From NCBI GenBank assembly GCA_002314875.1, contig DCHS01000052.1, positions 136,129 to 200,128 on the forward strand: a DNA stretch of 64,000 nt, read 5' to 3'. Shown here in pieces: positions 57,650 through 64,000 of the stretch (positions are counted from its first letter, which is position 1; each line of letters begins with the position of its first letter). The notes beneath the pieces are model-generated. The model was not told the DNA's origin and made no database searches. It was given only the letters and a program-made list of their open reading frames with translations. The DNA is from Prevotellaceae bacterium UBA1746. GTDB taxonomy: Bacteria; Bacteroidota; Bacteroidia; Bacteroidales; Bacteroidaceae. The translations under genes were made by a program, and so were the position numbers.

Positions 57650-59773
57650 TTATTTGCCGAGCTGGGCCTCGAGTTTGAGCATTTCATCGCGGAGGATGGC
57701 AGCAGTTTGGAAGTCGAGGGCGGCAGCGGCTTTCTTCATAGCTTCACGTAACTGCTCTACGCGGTTGGCAAGGTTGTAGGTTTCCTCTTCCTCTGCAACG
57801 TTTTGGGCATTTCCAAAGTCTTGACCATTTTCTGCGTAGGCGGAAGGATTGGCGAGTTTGGGGTTGATAACACGGGGAGAAAGATGACGGAGGTCCTGAT
57901 TGACTTTAAGCAATTCGTCGAAGTTGAGGGCGTGACCTTGCTGGCGACCATCTCGGGCTTCTACGCGGGCCTTGCCGATAGAAGCAAGGTTGCTGCCTAT
58001 TTCCTTACGAATCTGTGTGGGGACAATACCGTGGGCCTCGTTGTAGGCCAACTGCTTCTCACGACGTCGATTAGTCTCGTCGATTGTAAGTTGCATGGAG
58101 CGGGTTATCTTCTTAGCGTACATGATAACGCGTCCATTAACGTTACGGGCTGCACGGCCTGCAGTCTGAGTCATACTACGTCGGTCACGGAGAAAACCTT
58201 CTTTGTCGGCATCGAGAATAGCAACGAGAGCAACTTCGGGAAGGTCGAGACCCTCACGAAGAAGATTGACACCGACGAGAACGTCATATTTACCAGCACG
58301 AAGATCTTCCATAATCTGTACACGTTCGAGTGTGTCGACATCGGAATGGATGTAAGCGGTGTTAACGCATTTGTCAAGAAGATATTCTGATAGTTCCTCC
58401 GCCATACGTTTTGTCAGCGTTGTTACTAAAACACGCTCTTCGCGACTGATGCAATAGCGGATTTCCTCCAATAGGTCATCAATGGGGAAATCACTGTTTC
58501 TGACCTCAATAGGAGGGTCGAGGAGACCAGTGGGACGAATGACCTGATCAACATAGACACCGCCCGCTTGACCGAGTTCGTAGTCATCGGGGGTAGCGCT
58601 GACATAGATAATCTGTTTGGCGAGTTCATTGAATTCGTCAAACTTTAAAGGACGGTTGTCGAGGGCTGCGGGGAGACGGAACCCATAGTTTACGAGACTC
58701 TCTTTACGACTGCGGTCACCGCCGTACATTGCACGAATCTGTGGGACACTGACGTGACTTTCATCGATGACTAGGAGGAAGTCATCAGGGAAGAAATCCA
58801 GAAGGCAGTAGGGACGAGTGCCAGGGCTGCGGCCGTCGAAATAACGGCTGTAGTTCTCGATGCCGGAACAATGACCAAGTTCGCGGATCATCTCAATATC
58901 ATAGCTAACTCGCTGTTCGAGGCGTTCTGCTTCAAGGTCTTTTCCCATCTCTTTGAAAAGAGCGACCTGTTCCACGAGATCATCTTGGATCTGGCGGATG
59001 GCAGCTTCTTGGGTTTCCTTGGAGGTGAGGAAGAGGTTTGCGGGATAGATCTTGTAAGTATCAAAAGATTCGATTTTGGCACCGGTAAAAGCATCCACCT
59101 CTTCGATGGAGTCGATTTCATCTCCCCAGAAATTGATACGGAGGACGTCATCGGAATAGGCGAGGAAGATGTCGAGGGTGTCGCCCTTAACTCGGAAATT
59201 TCCGCGTGTGGGAGCAACGTCATTGCGCTGGTAGAGGCTGTCTACGAGACGGCGCATGAGTGTGTTGGGTGATATAAACTGTCCCGTATTCACCTGAATA
59301 ACATTCTCATAGAACGCAGAGGGATTGCCCATACCGTAGATACAAGAGACCGATGACACGACGACAACGTCCTTGCGACCAGAGAGAAGGGCAGAGGTTG
59401 CGGCAAGACGCATCTTATCGATATCGTCATTAATGGCGAGGTCCTTCTCTATATAGGTGTCGGTGGAAGCGATGTAGGCTTCGGGCTGGTAATAGTCGTA
59501 GTAGCTTACATAATACTCAACGGCATTATCAGGAAAGAATCCTTTCATCTCGGTATATAGCTGAGCGGCGAGAGTCTTGTTGTGGCTGAGTATGAGGGTG
59601 GGTTTGCCAATATTCGCGATGACATTGGCAATGGTAAAGGTTTTTCCAGAACCTGTAACTCCTAGCAACACTTGTGCGGGTTCGCCATTGCGGACGCCCT
59701 CCGTCAGCTGACGGATTGCCTCAGGTTGGTCACCAGTCGGTTGGTAAGGAGAAGATAGTTTATAGTCTGCCAT
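57650..59773 (-). CDS. uvrB: Excinuclease ABC subunit B
   Basis: A 707-residue damage-verification helicase of nucleotide excision repair. Walker A GVTGSGKTF lies near 40, the beta-hairpin YYDYYQPEAYIASTDTYIEK near 95, the LLVIDESHVSVPQIRAMYGG DExx region near 340, and helicase motifs V-VI later (VGVNLLREGLDLPEV, QTAGRAARN). A C-terminal UVR motif for UvrC contact ends the protein (AMKKAAAALDFQTAAILRDE). Length is typical. Confidence 0.97.
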   Translation of the reverse strand: MADYKLSSPYQPTGDQPEAIRQLTEGVRNGEPAQVLLGVTGSGKTFTIANVIANIGKPTLILSHNKTLAAQLYTEMKGFFPDNAVEYYVSYYDYYQPEAYIASTDTYIEKDLAINDDIDKMRLAATSALLSGRKDVVVVSSVSCIYGMGNPSAFYENVIQVNTGQFISPNTLMRRLVDSLYQRNDVAPTRGNFRVKGDTLDIFLAYSDDVLRINFWGDEIDSIEEVDAFTGAKIESFDTYKIYPANLFLTSKETQEAAIRQIQDDLVEQVALFKEMGKDLEAERLEQRVSYDIEMIRELGHCSGIENYSRYFDGRSPGTRPYCLLDFFPDDFLLVIDESHVSVPQIRAMYGGDRSRKESLVNYGFRLPAALDNRPLKFDEFNELAKQIIYVSATPDDYELGQAGGVYVDQVIRPTGLLDPPIEVRNSDFPIDDLLEEIRYCISREERVLVTTLTKRMAEELSEYLLDKCVNTAYIHSDVDTLERVQIMEDLRAGKYDVLVGVNLLREGLDLPEVALVAILDADKEGFLRDRRSMTQTAGRAARNVNGRVIMYAKKITRSMQLTIDETNRRREKQLAYNEAHGIVPTQIRKEIGSNLASIGKARVEARDGRQQGHALNFDELLKVNQDLRHLSPRVINPKLANPSAYAENGQDFGNAQNVAEEEETYNLANRVEQLREAMKKAAAALDFQTAAILRDEMLKLEAQLGK

Positions 59774-59793
59774 AAATCAGGGGGTATATACGT

Positions 59794-59840
59794 AAAAGGC
59801 TCTATATCCCATAGAGATGCAAGCCGTATGGGATATAGAG
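59794..59840 (-). terminator. Terminator after the HAD phosphatase gene
   Basis: A 14-bp perfect stem (CTCTATATCCCATA at 59800-59813 and its inverted copy at 59827-59840) with a 13-base loop. On the minus strand a T-rich stretch follows. It separates the HAD gene from uvrB. Confidence 0.8.
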
Positions 59841-59866
59841 TCCTTGCGTCCGTATTTTCTATCAGT

Positions 59867-60283
59867 TTAGAAGATGCCCCAACGTTTTTTCTTGGGCTTT
59901 TCGATGACGCCGTTTTCGCAGAGGTACTGTTCGAGGGACTGGTTATTATTGCAGATGAGAGCGTAAATGGTACCCCAGTCAGGTATGCCGCCTACATTGC
60001 GGTCATCGATGAAGAGATCACATTTCAGCTTGCGGGAGAAGTGGCGTCCGGAACCGTCTTCTTCCTCGAATTCGCGGTTATGAGCATAGAAGGTTACACC
60101 GCGTTCCTTGCACCACTGAACGGCATCATCGAGAAGCTGGCCTTCACGGCAACTCCAGAGGATGAGTCGGTGGCCGTCGTCGATGAGGCGGCGAAGAGTG
60201 GCGGTGGCGAAAGGACGCTCCTTACCGATGGCGGGATAACGGTGTTCTACAATTGTTCCGTCAAAATCTACTGCGATAGTCAT
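59867..60283 (-). CDS. Small HAD-superfamily phosphatase (BT0820-like)
   Basis: This 138-residue protein has the HAD nucleophile motif IAVDFDGTIVEH at residues 3-14, motif II-like LILWSCREGQ and acidic motif CDLFIDDRNVGG. There is no cap domain to speak of. It resembles a Bacteroides subgroup exemplified by BT0820 (from memory). The substrate is unknown. I start at 60283; an ATG 36 codons earlier overlaps the BatD-like gene and adds non-HAD sequence. It is the last gene before a terminator. Confidence 0.82.
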   Translation of the reverse strand: MTIAVDFDGTIVEHRYPAIGKERPFATATLRRLIDDGHRLILWSCREGQLLDDAVQWCKERGVTFYAHNREFEEEDGSGRHFSRKLKCDLFIDDRNVGGIPDWGTIYALICNNNQSLEQYLCENGVIEKPKKKRWGIF

Positions 60284-60332
60284 ATCGATTATGAGGTTTG
60301 TACGCTTTTGCGTATAGTTAGAGATTAGTATT

Positions 60333-60875
60333 CTAGCAAACGCGGCCTCCGGAACTGATGACTTCCTGGGTTGAGCGTTTGGGTTTTTCAATAACGGGTA
60401 GAGTATAGGAATCGGCTTTTCCCTTTGCCTTTACAGTGTGACTCTTGCGCCGAGAATTTCCGAAGAAACCAAAGGGGTCGAAGAAGGGATCGTAAGAGTT
60501 GTCGTTCTCATAAATAACGAAGCTTGCATCAAACTGTACTTCTGGGAATTTTATATTTCCTACTTCGTCGCTTCCTACAACGAAACTCTGCCAGAGTATG
60601 GCATAATAGATACCTTTTGAGAGTTTTACGCGTTGTTGTTGGCGGTTGTTGATGTCTATCGTGCGGCTATGACCTCCCTTAACCTTTATGGTCTTCGTCG
60701 TACAGTTTGCGCTTTCGAAAGGTTGGTCGCAGTAGAGGACGAGGTTGACTTTGATGCTATCGCCAGCAATGATGTTCTCCTTCGCACATTCGTATCGTGC
60801 AAAGAACTCTACCTTGTCAGTAGCGAATGTACTCAATGAAAGAAGGGAGAAAAGCGTGATGAGGATATGTTTCAT
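60333..60875 (-). CDS. Short exported BatD-like protein
   Basis: A 180-residue protein with a signal peptide (ILITLFSLLSLSTFA). The mature domain (DKVEFFARYECAKENIIAGD, then SIKVNLVLYCDQPFES and later DEVGNIKFPEVQFDASFVIY) resembles one Ig-like repeat of BatD from aerotolerance operons. BatD proteins usually have several such repeats and a membrane anchor, and sit with BatA/B. Here only one repeat is present and no Bat partners adjoin. It ends SSGGRVC. It lies 5 bases after nadE. Confidence 0.6.
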   Translation of the reverse strand: MKHILITLFSLLSLSTFATDKVEFFARYECAKENIIAGDSIKVNLVLYCDQPFESANCTTKTIKVKGGHSRTIDINNRQQQRVKLSKGIYYAILWQSFVVGSDEVGNIKFPEVQFDASFVIYENDNSYDPFFDPFGFFGNSRRKSHTVKAKGKADSYTLPVIEKPKRSTQEVISSGGRVC

Positions 60876-60880
60876 TGCTT

Positions 60881-62842
60881 TTACAAATTCTCGAGGTTTT
60901 CACATTCTTTCAGCCATTCTGTGCTGGCAGCGTCAGAGGGCATGCGCCAGTCGCCGCGGGGTGAAAGAGAACAGCTACCGACCTTCGGACCGTCAGGAAG
61001 GCAGGAACGCTTGAACTGCTGGTTGAAGAAGCGACGGAAGAATGTAGTAATCCATTTGCGGATAGTGGCTTCGTCATACTGTGGGCCTCCATTGCGGCCA
61101 TCGAAAGCGCGGACAGCCATACGGTACACCTTGGTAGGACGGAAACCGAAGCGAAGAACTTGGTAGAGGAAAAAGTCGTGCAATTCGTATGGACCAACAA
61201 GGTCTTCTGTCTTCTGGGTGATATTTCCTTTGTCATCAGCGGGAATGAGTTCTGGGCTGATGGGGGTATCTATGATGTCCATCAATGTGGCGCGACTGCT
61301 ATCATCTGCAACATTGAGGGCTACCCAGTGAACGAGGTGCTTCACCAAGGTCTTGGGAATCGAGGTATTAACAGCGTACATTGACATATGGTCGCCATTG
61401 TAGGTTGCCCAACCCAGGGCAAGTTCGGAGAGGTCACCTGTTCCGACAACGAAACCGCCTACTTGGTTAGCAGCGTCCATGAGGATTTGAGTGCGTTCAC
61501 GAGCCTGACAGTTTTCGTAGGTTACGTCGTGAACTTCGGGGTTATGGCCTAAATCGCGGAAATGAACGGTAACTGCTTCTTCGATATTGATTTCACGAAT
61601 CGTAATGCCTAAAGACTTCATCAGGTCGATGGCATTGGTATAAGTGCGGTCAGTAGTGCCGAATCCAGGCATGGTGATACCGACGATGCCACGACGATCT
61701 AAGCCGAGGCGGTCGAAAGCGTTGACGCAGACGAGGAGGGCAAGGGTGGAGTCGAGTCCACCACTAATACCGATAACGACAGATTTTGAATGAGTATGGG
61801 CGATGCGGGTTGCCAGACCTTCAGCCTGGATAGCCAAAATCTCTTCACAGCGAGCCGTCAGTTCTTCGCCCTGAGGTACGAAAGGCAGAGGATCGAAGGT
61901 TCGGGTAAGGGTTGTGTCGTCGTGGCTGAAAGGATTTGCATCGATGTTGACGATAATAGGTTTGTGCTGAGCAGAGAAGATCTCCATGCTCTTGCCGAAA
62001 GTAGTATTCACACGACGCTCTGTACGTAGTTTGTCGATGTCCACTTCGGAGACAATGAGTTGGTTATCAAAGCTAAATCGCTGGCTTTCTGCAAGGACAT
62101 GACCATTTTCAGCAATCATCGCCTTGCCACCATAGACAACATCCTGAGTGCTCTCGCCGTAGCCACTGGACGTATAGATATAACCGCAGATGCAACGGGC
62201 ACTCTGGTTAGCTACCAAAGAGCGGAGATAGGCATGTTTGCCAATGAGGTCGTTGGAAGCAGAGATGTTGAAGATGAGATCAGCGCCGTCGAGGCTTAGT
62301 AGGGAACTCGGAGGAATCGGTGCCCAAAGGTCTTCGCAAATCTCTACACCAAACTGAATTTCGTGGATCGTGAAGACGAGGTAGGCGCTTACGGGGACGT
62401 TCTGACCGCAGAATTTCAGAGTGCATCCTTCTGGAACTACTGTAGAGGAGGCGAACCAGCGTTGCTCATAGAATTCTTTGTAGTTGGGAAGATAGGTTTT
62501 GGGAACGAGGCCGTGGATCTTTCCGCCTTGGATGACAGCGGCACAATTAAGAAGGACGCCATTATAGCGGAAGGGTACACCTACTATGACCGTAACGCTG
62601 AGGTTACGGCTAAGTTCGATGATCTTCAGCAATGCGCTTTCGGCTTCTTCAAGGAGGAGTTGCTGACCGAAAAGGTCTTGACAGGTGTATGCAGTCAGGG
62701 CAAGTTCGGGGAATGCCAGGATTTCAATACCCATACCGTCGGCACGGGCCATGATGTTTTCAATTTCCTGGGTGTTAAAACTGATATCAGCCACTTTTAC
62801 GCGTGGTATGGCTGCTGCGACTTTAATAAATCCGTCTGTCAT
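60881..62842 (-). CDS. nadE: Glutamine-dependent NAD+ synthetase
   Basis: A 653-residue two-domain enzyme that makes NAD+ from deamido-NAD+, ATP and glutamine. The N-terminal nitrilase-type glutaminase has the triad E46, K115 and C169 (FGVEICEDLW). The C-terminal synthetase domain starts at about 335 and carries the PP-loop VIGISGGLDSTLALL, then GFGTTDRTYTNA and VVGTGDLSELALGW. Length is typical of the glutamine-dependent class. It is the central gene of the cluster and shares it with small exported proteins of unknown function. Confidence 0.96.
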   Translation of the reverse strand: MTDGFIKVAAAIPRVKVADISFNTQEIENIMARADGMGIEILAFPELALTAYTCQDLFGQQLLLEEAESALLKIIELSRNLSVTVIVGVPFRYNGVLLNCAAVIQGGKIHGLVPKTYLPNYKEFYEQRWFASSTVVPEGCTLKFCGQNVPVSAYLVFTIHEIQFGVEICEDLWAPIPPSSLLSLDGADLIFNISASNDLIGKHAYLRSLVANQSARCICGYIYTSSGYGESTQDVVYGGKAMIAENGHVLAESQRFSFDNQLIVSEVDIDKLRTERRVNTTFGKSMEIFSAQHKPIIVNIDANPFSHDDTTLTRTFDPLPFVPQGEELTARCEEILAIQAEGLATRIAHTHSKSVVIGISGGLDSTLALLVCVNAFDRLGLDRRGIVGITMPGFGTTDRTYTNAIDLMKSLGITIREINIEEAVTVHFRDLGHNPEVHDVTYENCQARERTQILMDAANQVGGFVVGTGDLSELALGWATYNGDHMSMYAVNTSIPKTLVKHLVHWVALNVADDSSRATLMDIIDTPISPELIPADDKGNITQKTEDLVGPYELHDFFLYQVLRFGFRPTKVYRMAVRAFDGRNGGPQYDEATIRKWITTFFRRFFNQQFKRSCLPDGPKVGSCSLSPRGDWRMPSDAASTEWLKECENLENL

Positions 62843-62867
62843 AGAATGACTGATTTTTTATGCAAAG

Positions 62868-62899
62868 TGGGAGGACCGCCTTGAAAAAGGGGCCTCCCA
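62868..62899 (-). other. Hairpin between a small exported protein gene and nadE
   Basis: TGGGAGG / CCTCCCA arms with an inner CCTT/AAGG pairing and an internal loop. On the minus strand the tail is only weakly T-rich, so this may be an attenuator rather than a full terminator. Confidence 0.5.
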
Positions 62900-62916
62900 T
62901 TCGTTGTTTAATCTAA

Positions 62917-63369
62917 TTATTGGACACGATGAAGCGTCATGGAAGACGCGATTTTAACAAGTTTGTTGCCCCCTTGAACCTTGCGGATGGCATTTCCTCC
63001 AGTCGCTACGTATTCAAAGGTGTTTTCATCGAGTTGGGTCAGTGTTATATCCTGGGAGTCAGAACCAATATCGTTCGAGAATCTCAGTTTGGCCTTGTTA
63101 CCCTCAACTTTGAAATTGATAAGCATCCAGACCCCATAGACATGGTTGTTCGTCTTACCATCAAGATAACCGTTCGTCGGGCCGAGGAAACTCATACCTG
63201 GGATGATAATGCTTTCTTCATCTAGGTTCAGATGGAGATTAACCCCCAGTTCCTCGTTGACGAGGTTACCATTGAAATCGCTCTTTTGTGCAAAAGAAGT
63301 GAGAGCCCCTGCCAAAGAGATGACAAAGGCTGCAAATGTGCTGATAATGAATGGGGTAAGTCGTTTCAT
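62917..63369 (-). CDS. Small exported protein, unknown function
   Basis: This 150-residue protein has a signal peptide (FIISTFAAFVISLAGALTSF, cleaved near SFAQ) and a single beta-rich domain (NGNLVNEELGVNLHLNLDEE, then AKLRFSNDIGSDSQDITLTQ). It recalls lipocalin-like folds, but no family is certain. I start at 63369; the 13 codons before it lie within the FHA gene end and are not a signal sequence. It lies 10 bases after the FHA gene. Confidence 0.6.
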   Translation of the reverse strand: MKRLTPFIISTFAAFVISLAGALTSFAQKSDFNGNLVNEELGVNLHLNLDEESIIIPGMSFLGPTNGYLDGKTNNHVYGVWMLINFKVEGNKAKLRFSNDIGSDSQDITLTQLDENTFEYVATGGNAIRKVQGGNKLVKIASSMTLHRVQ

Positions 63370-63379
63370 TTGCTCTATG

Positions 63380-63934
63380 TTATTCTTCTTCTTCGGGCTC
63401 GCCTTCATGAAGAATCATGGTGGTAGCACCGATGGTAATAATTGCCCCCTCTTCAATTGTAACGCGGTCTCTGTCACCGAGTATTTCATTCATCAGGAAT
63501 GTACCTGTTCCAGAAGGACCATCACGGAGGATGAACTGAACACGTCCTTGCTTGTTAATCTTCGCAGTGATGCGGCAGTGTGTTGTATCGACGCTCGGGT
63601 CAACGGTCTTTATGGGAGCGTTGATGTTAGTTCCGCGGACATGGCGGCCAATGGTATTCTCACCTTCGTGGAGAGGAATTTCCTGACGAAGGTGAAATGC
63701 GTTTTCGATGACTACAAGATAACCGAGAATGGGCTTTTCTTCCTCTTCCTCCTGCCCGTCAAAGAGGTTGGGAGTTGACGCATCTGGAGTCACCGGAGCC
63801 TTTTTTACGCCAACACGAATTTTGAACTGCTTGTGGCAGTCAGGACATTCGAAGACGAGGGTACGGCCAGGGGTGTAGAGCGAGTCGTCAAAGAGAATGG
63901 GTTCGTCACATTTCGGACAACGGATTCGTTTCAT
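63380..63934 (-). CDS. FHA-domain protein with N-terminal zinc ribbon
   Basis: This 184-residue cytosolic protein starts with an MJ0042-type zinc ribbon (C6-x2-C9 and C30-x2-C33 in RCPKCDEP and ECPDCHKQ). An acidic linker (GQEEEEEK) follows, then a forkhead-associated domain (about 72-178) with ENTIGRHVRG, SVDTTHCRIT and GPSGTGTFLMNE. FHA domains bind phosphothreonine, so a Ser/Thr kinase or phosphatase partner is expected but none is visible in the window. Confidence 0.86.
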   Translation of the reverse strand: MKRIRCPKCDEPILFDDSLYTPGRTLVFECPDCHKQFKIRVGVKKAPVTPDASTPNLFDGQEEEEEKPILGYLVVIENAFHLRQEIPLHEGENTIGRHVRGTNINAPIKTVDPSVDTTHCRITAKINKQGRVQFILRDGPSGTGTFLMNEILGDRDRVTIEEGAIITIGATTMILHEGEPEEEE

Positions 63935-63949
63935 GCAGTCAAGTGGGGA

Positions 63950-64000
63950 TTAGGGAATGCGATAGATCCAACCGTGTTTGAAATCAGTGCTTTCTGCCTT
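63950..64000 (-). CDS. C-terminal tail of a gene running off the window
   Basis: The minus strand is open from base 64000 to a TAA at 63950-63952, giving 16 codons ending FKHGWIYRIP. It lies 15 bases before the FHA start, so it could be the preceding gene of the cluster. Too short to identify. Confidence 0.4.
   Translation of the reverse strand, partial: KAESTDFKHGWIYRIP

Overview
This window looks like part of the chromosome of a member of the Bacteroidales, most likely Prevotellaceae-like. I base this on family content and promoters; no marker search was possible. Genes typical of the group include the pyrB-pyrI pair, a class III fructose-1,6-bisphosphatase, a zinc-free type B ribosomal protein L31, a menF-menD-menB-menC/menE cluster, small Bacteroidales-specific families (DUF6452, DUF6048, DUF4922, DUF4199), and many secreted glycoside hydrolases and beta-barrel proteins. 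Many start sites are preceded by the Bacteroidetes sigma-ABfr pattern, a TTTG box, about 19-20 bases, then TAnnTTTG. The content is mostly core metabolism and housekeeping. I see no phage, insertion sequence, CRISPR array or rRNA operon.

Layout. 1-865: 3' end of a GH95-type glycoside hydrolase. 1050-3260: an ECF sigma factor, a probable anti-sigma factor and two exported proteins of unknown role. 3261-3603: a palindromic repeat array. 3604-6348: pyrB, pyrI and glyA. 6439-9747: a GH20 hexosaminidase and trmD, on the minus strand. 9824-12843: ligA and a convergent RluA-family pseudouridine synthase. 13112-15966: a Tyr/Trp/Gly-rich secreted protein and an OmpP1/FadL-family barrel. 16148-20236: an aminotransferase, a LolC/E-like permease, tRNA-Pro, mnmD and a small helical protein. 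20328-22048: an OmpA-family protein and L31, each ended by one copy of a duplicated terminator.

22263-36660: a 14-kb minus-strand run of tightly packed genes. In transcription order these are a glycosyltransferase/phosphorylase-like fusion, an MFS carrier, DUF4199, GT2, DUF6452, DUF6048, apbE, a Crp/Fnr regulator, mazG, and the menaquinone genes menF, menD, menB and a fused menC-menE. 36661-37073: a second, unrelated palindromic repeat array. 37074-42664: a BadF-type sugar kinase, a divergent M64 metallopeptidase, ftsK and lolA. 42686-49597: trxB, fbp, sdaA, a GH35 beta-galactosidase with a C-terminal leucine zipper, and a GNAT acetyltransferase. 49657-53160: dnaJ, grpE and an asymmetric ABC-F ATPase, on the minus strand. 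53319-56559: a MATE exporter, a DUF3737 beta-helix protein and a GH25 lysozyme. 56630-59773: an SBF-type transporter and uvrB. 59867-64000: a minus-strand cluster of an FHA protein, a small exported protein, nadE, a short BatD-like protein and a HAD phosphatase, with the tail of one more gene at the edge.

The features that most merit a second look are these. The ABC-F protein has all three motifs of one composite ATP site degenerated while the other site is intact. The GT2-DUF4922 fusion carries a GalT/Ap4A-phosphorylase-type HxHxQ motif. MenC and MenE are fused. The GH35 enzyme ends in a four-heptad zipper. Two sequence-unrelated intergenic arrays share the same palindromic layout. A promoter is embedded in the arm of a terminator hairpin in front of the lysozyme. 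I did not find a clearly new multi-gene defence or mobile system.
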